Positions 8,961-17,655 of a stretch of DNA of 64,000 nucleotides are shown here, piece by piece. Each line of letters begins with the position of its first letter. Positions within the stretch are counted from its first letter, which is position 1. The stretch is from Pantoea sp. RIT-PI-b (lineage in GTDB: Bacteria; Pseudomonadota; Gammaproteobacteria; Enterobacterales; Enterobacteriaceae): positions 62,001-126,000 of the forward strand of contig NZ_LGIS01000033.1 in NCBI RefSeq assembly GCF_001187905.1, given 5' to 3'. A program made the position numbers and the translations under genes. The notes below the pieces were generated by a model. That model made no database searches. It had not been told where the DNA came from and saw only the letters and a list, made by a program, of their open reading frames with translations.

Positions 8961-9893
8961 TTAATGTGCCAGTAAACGGCCGGACAACTGCTCCGGCGGT
9001 AACAACTCAAACGCCCGCTTCATTATCCGCGCCTCTTCTGCGGGGCTTCGACCAAACATCCTTTTGAACTCACGATTAAACTGCGAGTCGCTCTCATAAC
9101 CTACGCGCGCTGCCGCGCCGGCGGCGGTGAGATTATCGCGGATCATCATCAAACGCGCCTGATGTAAACGCAGCGATTTAACATATTGAATCGGCGAGGT
9201 TTGCGTGACGGTTTTGAAATGCAGATGAAAACGCGGCACGCTCATTCCGGCTTCGTTTGCCAGATGCGGCACATTTAGCGGCTGACGCCAGTCCTGATGA
9301 ATACGCTGCAGAGCACGGGCGATGCGGCCAAAATGGCCTTGATAGGTTAACGCCGCGCGCACCGCGCCGCCCTGCTCGCCCATCAGCACGCGAAAACAGA
9401 TCTCTTCAACCCGCGCTGGCGCCAATACTTTGGCTTCGAGTGGATCGCTCAGCGCTTCCAGCAAGCGTAAGGTGCTTTCCGCTAATGCCTGATCAATGGG
9501 CGTCGAGATAATGCCCGCTGGTGCCGCAGTCATCGCCGTTTCAACGCTGGTCAGTTGCGCCACCAGCCGTGCCACCATGGCAACATCCAGGCGAACGGCG
9601 ATGCCCAGCAACGGCTCTTCGGAGGTTGCCTCAGTCTCAGCAGAGAATGGCAACGGTACCGACAGCACCAGAAAATGCTGTGCATCGTAGCGATACATTT
9701 TGTCGGCCAGAAACGCGCGTTTCGAACCCTGGCAAATAATAATGATGCTGGGTTCATACAGCACCGGCGTGCGTGCCCACTGCCGATCGGCACGCATAAA
9801 GCGCACGCTTTCCAGCAGCGATTCGGTATAGCCTTCCTGACGTGCCAGCTGACTGAGCAATGCGCAGGTACGTTGTTGAACTGAGAGCGCCAT
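8961..9893 (-). CDS. AraC-family transcriptional regulator
   Basis: 310 aa from the ATG at 9891-9893 (N-terminus MALSVQQRTCALLSQLA); an upstream in-frame start would add a hydrophobic 31-residue extension not typical of the family. An AraC_N-type cupin domain covers about residues 20-170, and the two-helix AraC DNA-binding domain is at about 205-300 (LANEAGMSVPRFHLHFKTVT, then RVGYESDSQFNREFKRMFG). It is divergent from an SDR gene, a frequent pairing for this regulator group, so it probably activates that gene in response to an aldehyde or quinone-like signal. Confidence 0.85.
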   Translation of the reverse strand: MALSVQQRTCALLSQLARQEGYTESLLESVRFMRADRQWARTPVLYEPSIIIICQGSKRAFLADKMYRYDAQHFLVLSVPLPFSAETEATSEEPLLGIAVRLDVAMVARLVAQLTSVETAMTAAPAGIISTPIDQALAESTLRLLEALSDPLEAKVLAPARVEEICFRVLMGEQGGAVRAALTYQGHFGRIARALQRIHQDWRQPLNVPHLANEAGMSVPRFHLHFKTVTQTSPIQYVKSLRLHQARLMMIRDNLTAAGAAARVGYESDSQFNREFKRMFGRSPAEEARIMKRAFELLPPEQLSGRLLAH

Positions 9894-10053
9894 AAATGAT
9901 GTTCCGCAGAGAGATTCAGGCAAAGCATAGCCATCAAGGTAATAAATACACAAGGGTAGCGAGAGAATCAGGCAAACATGCGCCACGATCGGGTCTGTCG
10001 TCTAACGTATGATTTATCAACAATAGCCTCGTCAACTTAACGAGGAGTACGTC

Positions 10054-10788
10054 ATGACCCACTCAAATCCTAAAGTGATTATTTTAACCGGCGCCAGTAG
10101 CGGCATAGGCGAAGGCATTGCACGTCATCTGGCGCAGCAAGGTCACAAACTGATTCTCGGTGCACGTCGCGCCGATCGCTTGACGGCGCTTTGCGATGAG
10201 CTGCGTTTAGCGGGCGCAAGCGTGGATTATTTGCTTACCGATGTCACACGGCGTGCCGATACACAGCAGCTGGCCGATTTTGCGCTGGAGAAATATGGCC
10301 GCATTGATGTGATGATTAACAATGCAGGTGTCATGCCGCTGTCGCCGATGAGTTCTATGAAGGTCGAAGAGTGGGATTTGATGCTGGACGTCAACATTCG
10401 CGGCGTGCTGTATGGTATCGCGGCAGTGCTTCCTACCCTGCAGACCCAGCAGTTTGGCCACATCATCAACATCGCGTCGGTTGGCGCCCTGACGGTTTCC
10501 CCCACCGCGGCGGTGTATTGCGCTACTAAATTCGCGGTGCGTGCCATTTCCGATGGTCTGCGCCAGGAATCACAGCATCTGCGCGTTACGGTGCTCAATC
10601 CGGGCGTGGTGGAGTCTGAACTCGCCGATAGCATCAGCGACCGTGTTGCGCGTGAGGCGATGAAGAGTTATCGCCAGATTGCACTGCAGCCGGAAGCGAT
10701 TGCCAAAGCGGTGAGTTGGGCCATCGAACAACCTAGCGAGGTGGATACCAGTGAAATCACCGTGCGCCCTACTGCCAGCGCACATTGA
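10054..10788 (+). CDS. SDR-family oxidoreductase
   Basis: Classical short-chain dehydrogenase of 244 aa. TGASSGIG is at residues 13-20, NNAGVMPLS near 90, a catalytic Ser in INIASVG and a proper YCATK active site near residues 155-159. GARRADR after the second strand suggests NADP(H) preference. A strong ribosome site, GAGGAG, precedes the ATG. It is divergent from the AraC regulator. The substrate is not recognisable. Confidence 0.88.
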   Translation: MTHSNPKVIILTGASSGIGEGIARHLAQQGHKLILGARRADRLTALCDELRLAGASVDYLLTDVTRRADTQQLADFALEKYGRIDVMINNAGVMPLSPMSSMKVEEWDLMLDVNIRGVLYGIAAVLPTLQTQQFGHIINIASVGALTVSPTAAVYCATKFAVRAISDGLRQESQHLRVTVLNPGVVESELADSISDRVAREAMKSYRQIALQPEAIAKAVSWAIEQPSEVDTSEITVRPTASAH

Positions 10789-10801
10789 GGGTGAAAATCC
10801 G

Positions 10802-10826
10802 TGGCGATTTCAGGCTGAAATCGCCA
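10802..10826. other. Isolated parS-like palindrome
   Basis: Perfect 25-bp inverted repeat with core ATTTCAGGCTGAAAT (10807-10821) flanked on both sides by the CGCCA/TGGCG box. It has the A-box/B-box arrangement of P1-family parS and matches the copies beside parB (32333 and 32557). It lies between two convergent genes and has no T-tract, so it is not an obvious terminator. Confidence 0.6.
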
Positions 10827-10848
10827 GATTTCATACTCATCTGTCGTA

Positions 10849-11541
10849 TTAGCGCTTTAGCCTTGCCGCTGCCTGCTCGGTTGCCAAACGGCGTCGGGCA
10901 ATAAAATCCTGCATCTGATTTTTCGCCTCGGCCAGTCGCGCTGGTGAGGCGCTGCGCGGAGAGCCAGAGTGGAATGGCGGCGCCGGATCGTACTCCATCT
11001 GCAACTGAATATTCTCCGCAACCTCGCGCCCAAACAACTCCTGCGCCACCGTTAAGGCAAAATCAATGCCTGAGGTGACGCCCGCGCCGGTGATGCGGTT
11101 GCGGTCACGCACCACGCGTTCCGCTACCGGCGTGGCGCCTAAAAGGCTGAGCTGATCCAGCGATCCCCAGTGCGAAGTTGCCCGATATCCTTGCAGTAAT
11201 CCCGCAGCGCCTAACACCAGCGATCCAGTGCACACTGATGTCACCCATTGCGCGTTTTGCGCCATGCGCCGCACAAAATCCAGCGTTTCGTCGTCGTCCA
11301 TCAGTGCGATTTGTCCGGGACCGCCGGGAATGCAAATTAGATCAAGTTGCGGACAGTCGGCAAAGGTCGCGGTTGGCACAATCGCCATGCCACGATCTGA
11401 CATCACCGGCTGGCGATCTTTCCAAATCAGATAATTTTTGACGTTGGGCATGCGGGCAAACACTTCCCACGGACCGGTGAGATCGAGTTGCGTGAGGTTG
11501 GGAAACAGCAGCAGACCGATAGTGAAAGGCGAAGAAGCCAT
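10849..11541 (-). CDS. DJ-1/PfpI family protein (isonitrile hydratase-like)
   Basis: 230 aa from the ATG at 11539-11541, chosen because AAGGAG lies 7 nt upstream; a start 18 nt further out is less well placed. The DJ-1/PfpI fold shows the nucleophile Cys in the elbow SVCTGSLVLGAAGLL and the acidic residue in DLTGPWEVFA, the pattern of isonitrile hydratase-type members rather than AraC-fused ones. Substrate is uncertain. It is convergent with the SDR gene and has its own promoter region. Confidence 0.82.
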   Translation of the reverse strand: MASSPFTIGLLLFPNLTQLDLTGPWEVFARMPNVKNYLIWKDRQPVMSDRGMAIVPTATFADCPQLDLICIPGGPGQIALMDDDETLDFVRRMAQNAQWVTSVCTGSLVLGAAGLLQGYRATSHWGSLDQLSLLGATPVAERVVRDRNRITGAGVTSGIDFALTVAQELFGREVAENIQLQMEYDPAPPFHSGSPRSASPARLAEAKNQMQDFIARRRLATEQAAARLKR

Positions 11542-11640
11542 GACAATCTCCTTGAGCAATCAGAGCGTTATCATGGCCTTACTTTTAAAGTGAACGCAAT
11601 GGATTAATTCAGCAAACTGCACACGACCAATACGGCCACG

Positions 11641-12609
11641 TTACAGCCAGCCAGCCTTTTTCAACCGCCACCACATCACGCAGCAGATGACGATTGTCAC
11701 GCCCACCACCGCCGGATAACCAAAGTGCGTGTGCAATTCTGGCATATCGGGAAAGTTCATGCCGTACATACTGAAAATAATCGTTGGTACAATCAGGATC
11801 GCACCCCAGCCGGCGAGCTTTTTATTCACTTCGCTCTGCTGCACCGACACCAGCGCCAGATTGACCTGCATCGCGCTGGTGAGCATCTCACGCATATCTT
11901 CCGCATCAATCATCACGTGATGCGCATGATCCTGCACATCACGCAGATAGGCGCGCAGATTTTTCGGGATGATATCTTCATGAAAACGCACCAGCTGCTG
12001 ACAAATTTCTGTCACCGGCAGCGCCGCATTGCGCAGCGCTAATAGTTCGCGACGCAGGTGGTAAACGTTTTGCAACGCATCGCTGTCGAAGCGAGTAGTA
12101 AACATGCCCTCTTCCAGCCCACCAATTCGATCGTTTAGGGATTCGGTGATTTTGCTGTAGTGATCAACGATGAAATCGAGTATGCAATAAAGCGCATAGC
12201 CCGGACCTTCACACAACATCGATTGATTTTTTTCCGCTTTAGTGCGAATCGCAGCATAGCCTTCTGACGATCCATGACGCACGGTGATCAAGAAGTTTTT
12301 GCCAAGGAAGAAGTGCGTTTCACCAAAAGTGATGCGCTGCAGATCGTCCATATGTGCGGTTTTCACCACGATAAATACTGAATCGCCATATTGCTCAATC
12401 TTCGGTCGCTGATGTGCCACTAGCGCATCTTCTATCGCCAGCTCGTGCAGGCTGAACTCCTGTTGCAGCGTCTGCATAAAGGCCGGTTCAGGTTGGTACA
12501 ATCCCATCCAGACAAAGGATTTCTCCTCTTTCAGCACTTCGCTGATGTCCGCAACATCAACATGCTCTTCACGCTTACCGTGGCGATACGCAACGCAGTT
12601 AATTACCAT
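11641..12609 (-). CDS. corA: CorA-family divalent-cation transporter
   Basis: 322 aa from the ATG at 12607-12609 with AAGGAT upstream; a longer frame reaching 12723 lacks a ribosome site. It has a cytoplasmic N-terminal domain and two C-terminal membrane segments, with the pore signature YGMNFPDMPEL between them, and ends in positive residues RLKKAGWL. This is the Mg/Co CorA architecture, and the protein is close in length to the chromosomal enzyme. It is probably an accessory copy. It stands alone between the DJ-1 gene and a GNAT gene. Confidence 0.88.
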   Translation of the reverse strand: MVINCVAYRHGKREEHVDVADISEVLKEEKSFVWMGLYQPEPAFMQTLQQEFSLHELAIEDALVAHQRPKIEQYGDSVFIVVKTAHMDDLQRITFGETHFFLGKNFLITVRHGSSEGYAAIRTKAEKNQSMLCEGPGYALYCILDFIVDHYSKITESLNDRIGGLEEGMFTTRFDSDALQNVYHLRRELLALRNAALPVTEICQQLVRFHEDIIPKNLRAYLRDVQDHAHHVMIDAEDMREMLTSAMQVNLALVSVQQSEVNKKLAGWGAILIVPTIIFSMYGMNFPDMPELHTHFGYPAVVGVTIVICCVMWWRLKKAGWL

Positions 12610-12652
12610 ATTCGCGCGATCCTTGTTGTTTGCACTGTTTATCATTTTAGCC

Positions 12653-13123
12653 TTAAAGCTCGCGGACCATTTCAACACAGGCGAGATCGGCTTGCGCCAG
12701 CGCCGAAGGGTATAACGCGTCACGCACCACGTGAAAACCGTGGCGTTGATAGAAACTGCTGGCGTTGGGCGTGGCGGCGAGCGTCAATTGTTTAAAACCG
12801 CGCTGCCGTGCTTCATCAATGATCGCCTGCATGATCGCGCTGGCATAGCCTTTGCCATTACAGGCGGGCAGCGTGAAAATAGCCTCTACGCTGCCGTTAT
12901 GGAGATCGAGAAATCCGGTAGCGGCCACGCCGTGTTCAGGATCGTCTATTACAAAGAACGGATTACGTTTTACCGCCGCAAAGTAACCAGCGGGTAACGC
13001 ATCGGGCGTCCATGCGCTGATGACTTCTGCCGGATAAACACCCTGACAACCGTGGCGTATGGCGAGATTGCGAATGCGCCACAACGCAGCAGTTTCATCG
13101 CAGCGGGCTAAACGCGGTTTCAT
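12653..13123 (-). CDS. GNAT-family N-acetyltransferase
   Basis: 156 aa from the ATG at 13121-13123 (AGGAA about 6 nt upstream), N-terminus MKPRLARCDETAALW. The acetyl-CoA-binding loop appears as LPACNGKGYASAIMQAI (Q/RxxGxG-like) followed by FYQRHGF. The acceptor substrate is unknown. Confidence 0.82.
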   Translation of the reverse strand: MKPRLARCDETAALWRIRNLAIRHGCQGVYPAEVISAWTPDALPAGYFAAVKRNPFFVIDDPEHGVAATGFLDLHNGSVEAIFTLPACNGKGYASAIMQAIIDEARQRGFKQLTLAATPNASSFYQRHGFHVVRDALYPSALAQADLACVEMVREL

Positions 13124-13174
13124 ATAGGTTCCTGTTTGCTGTTGTTCCGGGATATCACACAGTAGCAAAAAGGT

Positions 13175-13495
13175 TTAAGGCACGCCTAAATAACGCAGCA
13201 ATGCCGTCATCAGCGCAGCGCCAATGATGACTAAAATCAACGGGGTGCGACGCCACGCGAGAAACACCGCAAACAGCACGCCGGCGATACGCGCCACTCC
13301 GGCGAAGTGGGTGCCTTCAAACAGTGCAGTGGTGACCGCCACCGCCAACAGCAAAACGGTGGCGGCATCAGATAACATGCTGCGTACCCGTTCCGACATC
13401 TGCATGCGGCTGCCAAGGCGGTAACCCGCAAAGCGGACGGCATAGGTGCCCACCGCCAGCAGCGCTATGCCCGCGATGATCAGATTATTTTGCAT
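13175..13495 (-). CDS. azlD: AzlD-type branched-chain amino-acid export subunit
   Basis: Small integral membrane protein of 106 aa, with about four hydrophobic segments and the early motif YAVRFAGYRLG, typical of AzlD/YgaH. It overlaps the AzlC gene by 11 nt. AzlC and AzlD together form an exporter of branched-chain or related amino acids. Confidence 0.88.
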   Translation of the reverse strand: MQNNLIIAGIALLAVGTYAVRFAGYRLGSRMQMSERVRSMLSDAATVLLLAVAVTTALFEGTHFAGVARIAGVLFAVFLAWRRTPLILVIIGAALMTALLRYLGVP

Positions 13496-14162
13496 TTTTA
13501 CGCTCCCGCCAGCTCAATAATCCGAGTAGTGAAAACAGCACCGGCATCCCCGCCGGAACAAACGGTGTCGCCAGTACCGACAATGCCGTGCCAAGCGTCG
13601 CCGGAATCAGCGTACGACGCTGGCGCAGCGCGGGGAAAATCAAGGCAATCAGGATCGCCGGAAACACCGCATCAAGGCCAATAGAGGAAACGTCAGGAAT
13701 AAAACGCCCGATCACCGCACCGCCAATCACTGACAATGGCCAGATGGTGAAAATGCCTAAGCCACAGATCCAGAATGCCGCCCGCCGCTGTGCCAGTTTG
13801 GGTTGAGAAATGCCGAACACCACGCTTTCATCATTCATGATGTGGCAGCCCAAAAGGCTGCGACTGCCCTTGCCGACCAGATCTTTCACCGCAATACCAA
13901 ACGGCAGATGACGCGCATTGACCAGCAAACCGGCCGCTGCCGCCGTCAGCGGACTGCCGCCACCGGCCACAATGCCGATAAACAGAAATTCCGATGCGCC
14001 TGCCAGCACCAACGTCGAGAGGGCAATCGGCACCCACAGCGGAAAACCTTCTGCTGCTGCCAGCGAACCATACGAAAGCCCGACAATACCGTCGGCCAGA
14101 CACACCAGGAAAATGGCTTTTAATACTCCGCGATCAAGCGGCACTGCACCCAGACGCATCAC
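13485..14162 (-). CDS. azlC: AzlC-type amino-acid export permease
   Basis: 225-aa membrane protein of the AzlC/YgaZ family. The family block GIVGLSYG appears near the start and LLVNARHLPFG around residue 85, with further hydrophobic helices after it. It is the first gene of the azlCD pair and is divergent from an XRE-cupin regulator across a 99-bp region that contains an inverted 9-mer, a strong sign of local control. Confidence 0.9.
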   Translation of the reverse strand: MMRLGAVPLDRGVLKAIFLVCLADGIVGLSYGSLAAAEGFPLWVPIALSTLVLAGASEFLFIGIVAGGGSPLTAAAAGLLVNARHLPFGIAVKDLVGKGSRSLLGCHIMNDESVVFGISQPKLAQRRAAFWICGLGIFTIWPLSVIGGAVIGRFIPDVSSIGLDAVFPAILIALIFPALRQRRTLIPATLGTALSVLATPFVPAGMPVLFSLLGLLSWRERKNAK

Positions 14163-14173
14163 AATTTGATCTC

Positions 14174-14244
14174 ATATCGAACAGGAAAGCCGTTATAATG
14201 AACGCAGTGTGATTGTTTTACAAGACGAACAAATCGTTCGATAT
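14174..14244. promoter_or_regulatory. azlC/XRE divergent promoter with inverted 9-mers
   Basis: ATATCGAAC (14174-14182) and its exact reverse complement GTTCGATAT (14236-14244) flank a TATAAT-like box near 14194. Half-sites arranged symmetrically around the divergent promoters are the expected operators for the XRE-cupin regulator. Confidence 0.6.
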
Positions 14245-14261
14245 AAAGAACAGGAGTAGGT

Positions 14262-14810
14262 TTGACCACACCAATTGATATTATTGCTGCCGGGTTATTA
14301 CGTGAACGACAGCGTGCGGGGCTGTCGCTGACAGAAGTGGCGCGCCGCGCCGGGATTGCTAAATCAACACTTTCGCAGCTTGAAGCAGGTAACGGCAATC
14401 CTAGCCTCGAAACCTTGTGGGCACTGTGCGTGGCGCTGAATATACCTTTTGCGCGTCTGATGGAGCCGGAAGTGAAGCGCTTACAGATCATTCGCCGTGG
14501 CGAAGGAATGATTGTGTCGGCGGAGATGGCAGATTATCAGGCGGCATTACTGGCCAGTTGCCCACCCGGCGGGCGACGCGATCTTTATCTGGTAACCAGT
14601 CAACCTGGCGCGCCGCGCGCTTCCGAACCTCATCCGCCGGGTTCAGTTGAACATATCATCATCGCCCGCGGACGGGCGCTGGTTGGCCCCAGCGAAGCAC
14701 CGGTTGAATTGCATCCAGGTGACTATATTTGTTACCCCGCCGACGAACCGCACGTGTTCGAAGCCTTAGAGCCAGATACCATGGCGGTGCAGCTTTCTGA
14801 GCAAAATTAA
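14262..14810 (+). CDS. XRE-cupin transcriptional regulator of azlCD
   Basis: 182 aa starting at TTG (14262) after a good AGGAG site; no better ATG is available before the helix-turn-helix. XRE HTH at residues 12-66 (AGLSLTEVARRAGIAKSTLS) and a cupin domain at about 100-180 (PHPPGSVEHIIIARG, HPGDYICYPADEPHVFEAL). This SutR/YdcN-like two-domain type often controls amino-acid export. It is divergent from azlC. Confidence 0.87.
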   Translation: MTTPIDIIAAGLLRERQRAGLSLTEVARRAGIAKSTLSQLEAGNGNPSLETLWALCVALNIPFARLMEPEVKRLQIIRRGEGMIVSAEMADYQAALLASCPPGGRRDLYLVTSQPGAPRASEPHPPGSVEHIIIARGRALVGPSEAPVELHPGDYICYPADEPHVFEALEPDTMAVQLSEQN

Positions 14811-14824
14811 TTGCTGATTGTTCC

Positions 14825-14850
14825 AGGTCGCCATGAATGGCGACTCTACG
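14825..14850. repeat. Short palindromic intergenic repeat
   Basis: Hairpin GGTCGCCAT/AATGGCGACT followed by CTACG, a family that recurs in several intergenic gaps of this window (44372, 48428, 57217). Confidence 0.5.
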
Positions 14851-14951
14851 CTGCAGGATATCAGCCATCACAATTTCCTATTGTTAAATCCGGTGATTAG
14901 CGTGCGGCGTGGTGGCATGCTGTGATTTTCTACGCTGATAATCAGGAACAT

Positions 14952-15473
14952 ATGGACATTATTCCCGCCAGACCGCATCACGCAGCGGCCATTCAGAAGA
15001 TCTACGCCTGGCATGTGCTGCACGGCACCGCAACTTTTGAAACCGAACCGCCTTCTGCGAGCGAAATGCTCAATCGCGTGCAGGATGTGCAGCAGCGCGG
15101 CGGTTTCTGGCTGGTGGCACAAGAGAATGAACAGGTGCTGGGTTATTGCTATCTGGCACCGTACCGCCCGCGTTAAGCCTATCGCTTCACGCTGGAGGAT
15201 TCGATTTACCTCGATCAGCAGCAAACTGGTAGAGGCATTGGACGCGCGCTGCTGCAAAAGGCCATTGCGCTGGCGGAAGCGGCAGGATTTCGCCAAATCA
15301 TTGCGATCGTTGGCGATAGCGCCAACGCAGGATCGCTGGGGTTACATCGGGCGCTCGGTTTTGAGCACACCGGCGTAATGAAGTCGGTGGGTTTCAAACA
15401 TGGCCGCTGGCTCGATACCGTGGTGATGCAGCGTTCCCTCGGTCTCGGTGATAGCCAGCCGCCAGAGCGCTAA
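14952..15473 (+). pseudogene. GNAT acetyltransferase (phosphinothricin acetyltransferase-like) broken by a stop codon
   Basis: One continuous frame of 174 codons from ATG 14952 (MDIIPARPHHAAAIQ) to TAA 15471-15473, interrupted by a single in-frame TAA at 15174-15176 after APYRPR. After the stop the frame continues with AYRFTLEDSIYLD and the acetyl-CoA loop QQTGRGIGRALLQ, exactly the expected continuation of the PAT-like GNAT family (about 170 aa). No frameshift is needed. A single-codon lesion could be a recent inactivation or a sequencing error. The 74-residue N-terminal piece alone lacks the cofactor site. Confidence 0.85.
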
Positions 15474-16873
15474 TTCCGGGTTTCCATCGCGATTACCCGA
15501 TGCGTGCCCTTTTCCAACAGATCGCGATCGTGGCTCACCAGCAGCACCGCGCATTGCTGCTTGCTTGCCAATGAGGTGATGAGCTGAATGGTTTGCTGTT
15601 GCACCAGCGGATCAAGCCGCGATGTGGGTTCATCGGCGAAGAGAAACACCGGCTCCAGCAGCATTACGCGTAGCAACGAGAAGCGCTGTAGCTCGCCGCC
15701 CGAGAGCGCATCGGGCCGCCGTTTCAACAGATCCGGTGCCAGCGCCAACTGTTCCATCAACGCATCTCGCCTTGTGCAAGCAATGCGATGACGTCGCAAT
15801 AGATCGTTCAGGCTCTGCCCTAGCGTGCGGGTTGGTGGAAATAACGCGGATGGATCCTGATAAATCTTCTGATATTTCAGCGTATCCACCGCAGCATGGC
15901 GCGTAATGCGGCCTTGCTGCGGCGTTAATAATCCGAGCAGTACATCGCCAAAGCTACTTTTCCCGCTACCGCTGGCACCGTACAGCCCAACCACTTCACC
16001 CGCGTGCAGCGTGAAGTTTTCCGGCACCCCGAGCATTTTCCCTCCGCGCTGCAGCTGAATCCCCTCGGCACTGACTACTGGTTTACTTGCAATGAAAGTT
16101 TGCTGCCACGCGGGCCATGCGGCCGGATCGGCGGCGAGCAATTTGCGCGTGTAGCTTTGCTGCGGTGAATGCATTACCTGCTCCGCCCTGCCCTGTTCAA
16201 TTACTTTCCCTTTGTGCATCACGATCACCTCGCCGCCCAGCTGTCGGGCCAGGGCGATATCGTGCGTGATGGTGAGTAGCGTGCCGCCCTCAGCCACTTC
16301 TCTGCGCAGCAAGGCCGCGACCTCATCACGACGCGCCACATCCAGTCCTTTGGTTGGCTCATCGGCTAGCAATATCTGCGCACCGCCTGCGCGAGCGGCT
16401 GCAAAGGCGGCGCGCTGCGCCATACCGCCGGAGAGTTGCCACGGATAACGGGATGTCGATTGCGCCAGGCCCAGCTGCTGTAAATCACTGCTGGCAGCGT
16501 TTTCGCTGTCTGCTTTTGTTTGTCCGCGCACAAAACGATAGCCTTCCGCCACCTGCTGTAGCACTGACATGGTGGGATCGAGCGATAACCAGGGTTCCTG
16601 CGGCAACGAAGCTAAGGTGTGGCCCCATAAAGTGCGTAATAGCGCGACATCCTGCGGCAGAGTGAAGCATCGATCGTTGATGATAAGCGTGCCGCTCGCC
16701 TGCAGATCGTCTGGCAAAATGCCCATGATGGCCTGCGCCAACAGGCTTTTACCCGAACCCGTTTCGCCCAGTAACGTGAGTGGCTGACCTGGCAGCAAGG
16801 TGAGATCTACCGGTTCCACCAGCGTCTGGCTGGCGGTGGTAACGGTGATGCCGATGGCGTGTAATCCTTTCAT
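15470..16873 (-). CDS. Fused dual-ATPase of a nickel/peptide-type ABC importer
   Basis: 467 aa with two complete ABC domains in one chain (DppD-DppF or YejF-like). The first has GETGSGKS near residue 36 and LSGGMAQR; the second has GASGSGKS near residue 305 and LSGGELQR. Both Walker B motifs (ILLADEPT, FLFADEPT) are intact. Its start overlaps the upstream permease gene by 4 nt. The stop overlaps the tail of the broken GNAT gene on the other strand. It powers uptake of a peptide, nickel chelate or metallophore; the Zur-like box at the operon promoter favours a metal-related cargo. Confidence 0.9.
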   Translation of the reverse strand: MKGLHAIGITVTTASQTLVEPVDLTLLPGQPLTLLGETGSGKSLLAQAIMGILPDDLQASGTLIINDRCFTLPQDVALLRTLWGHTLASLPQEPWLSLDPTMSVLQQVAEGYRFVRGQTKADSENAASSDLQQLGLAQSTSRYPWQLSGGMAQRAAFAAARAGGAQILLADEPTKGLDVARRDEVAALLRREVAEGGTLLTITHDIALARQLGGEVIVMHKGKVIEQGRAEQVMHSPQQSYTRKLLAADPAAWPAWQQTFIASKPVVSAEGIQLQRGGKMLGVPENFTLHAGEVVGLYGASGSGKSSFGDVLLGLLTPQQGRITRHAAVDTLKYQKIYQDPSALFPPTRTLGQSLNDLLRRHRIACTRRDALMEQLALAPDLLKRRPDALSGGELQRFSLLRVMLLEPVFLFADEPTSRLDPLVQQQTIQLITSLASKQQCAVLLVSHDRDLLEKGTHRVIAMETRN

Positions 16874-17655
16874 CGACGCTCCTTTTTCATTAAGAGATTC
16901 AGGCTAATGAGCAGCAGAAATAGCGCAATCACCGGCTGCATCAGCAACCACGGCGCTTCCCAGGCAAATGGCAGTAGCTCAGTCATCATCAATCCCAGTT
17001 CCGGCGTGGGTGGACGCACGCCAACGCTGATAAAACCGAGTGCCGACACTGCCATGATGGCGCTACTGAAAGAGAACAACGTCAACGTCGTTAACACTGG
17101 CGCTAAGGCTGGCAACAGATGTCGGCGGAAACGGTAGAACGCCGAGAAGCCAAGCAGCATTGCCGCCTGCATACCGGGCGCATGCACCACTGGACGTAAG
17201 GTGGCACGTGTCACGCGGAAAAATTCCACCCACAGCACCAATGAAATGCCCAGCCACAGCATGCCTGGGGAATCGGGCGCAATCGCGGCTAAAAGTAATA
17301 CCAGCAGCAAACCCGGCAGCGCGAGGCACATGTCGCCGAGCATGCTGAGTGCGCGATCGAGCCAGCCGCCATAGAGCGCACTTATTACGCCAGCTAATAC
17401 ACCGGCCAGCATGGCGCTTATTACGCACAGCGCCGCGAGGCCGAGTGACAGACGCAATGCCGCACTGAGGCGCGACATCATGTCGCGACCAAGATGATCA
17501 AACCCGAGAAGGTTGCCGCTGCTGGGCGCATGCAGGATCTGCAGCAGATCCTGTTCCAGCGGATCGCCGTGATGAACCAGTGGCAGCAAGAAGGCGAAGC
17601 CGAGCAGTAAGCACAACATCAGCCAGCCAATCAGACGTGCAGGCGAAAGCATCAT
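16870..17655 (-). CDS. Nickel/peptide-type ABC permease (DppC/NikC-like)
   Basis: 261-aa inner-membrane permease. It shows the family feature LGFDHLGRDMMSRLSAALR around residues 50-68 and about six membrane helices; the EAA-loop region is PGMQAAMLLGFSAFYRFRRHLLP. It overlaps both neighbours by 4 nt, so translation is coupled within the operon. Confidence 0.88.
   Translation of the reverse strand: MMLSPARLIGWLMLCLLLGFAFLLPLVHHGDPLEQDLLQILHAPSSGNLLGFDHLGRDMMSRLSAALRLSLGLAALCVISAMLAGVLAGVISALYGGWLDRALSMLGDMCLALPGLLLVLLLAAIAPDSPGMLWLGISLVLWVEFFRVTRATLRPVVHAPGMQAAMLLGFSAFYRFRRHLLPALAPVLTTLTLFSFSSAIMAVSALGFISVGVRPPTPELGLMMTELLPFAWEAPWLLMQPVIALFLLLISLNLLMKKERR

Noticed and set aside
10802..10826. 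Ordinary bidirectional terminator
   Set aside because: No T-tract on either side and the core equals the parS-like sites next to parB; a dual role cannot be excluded.
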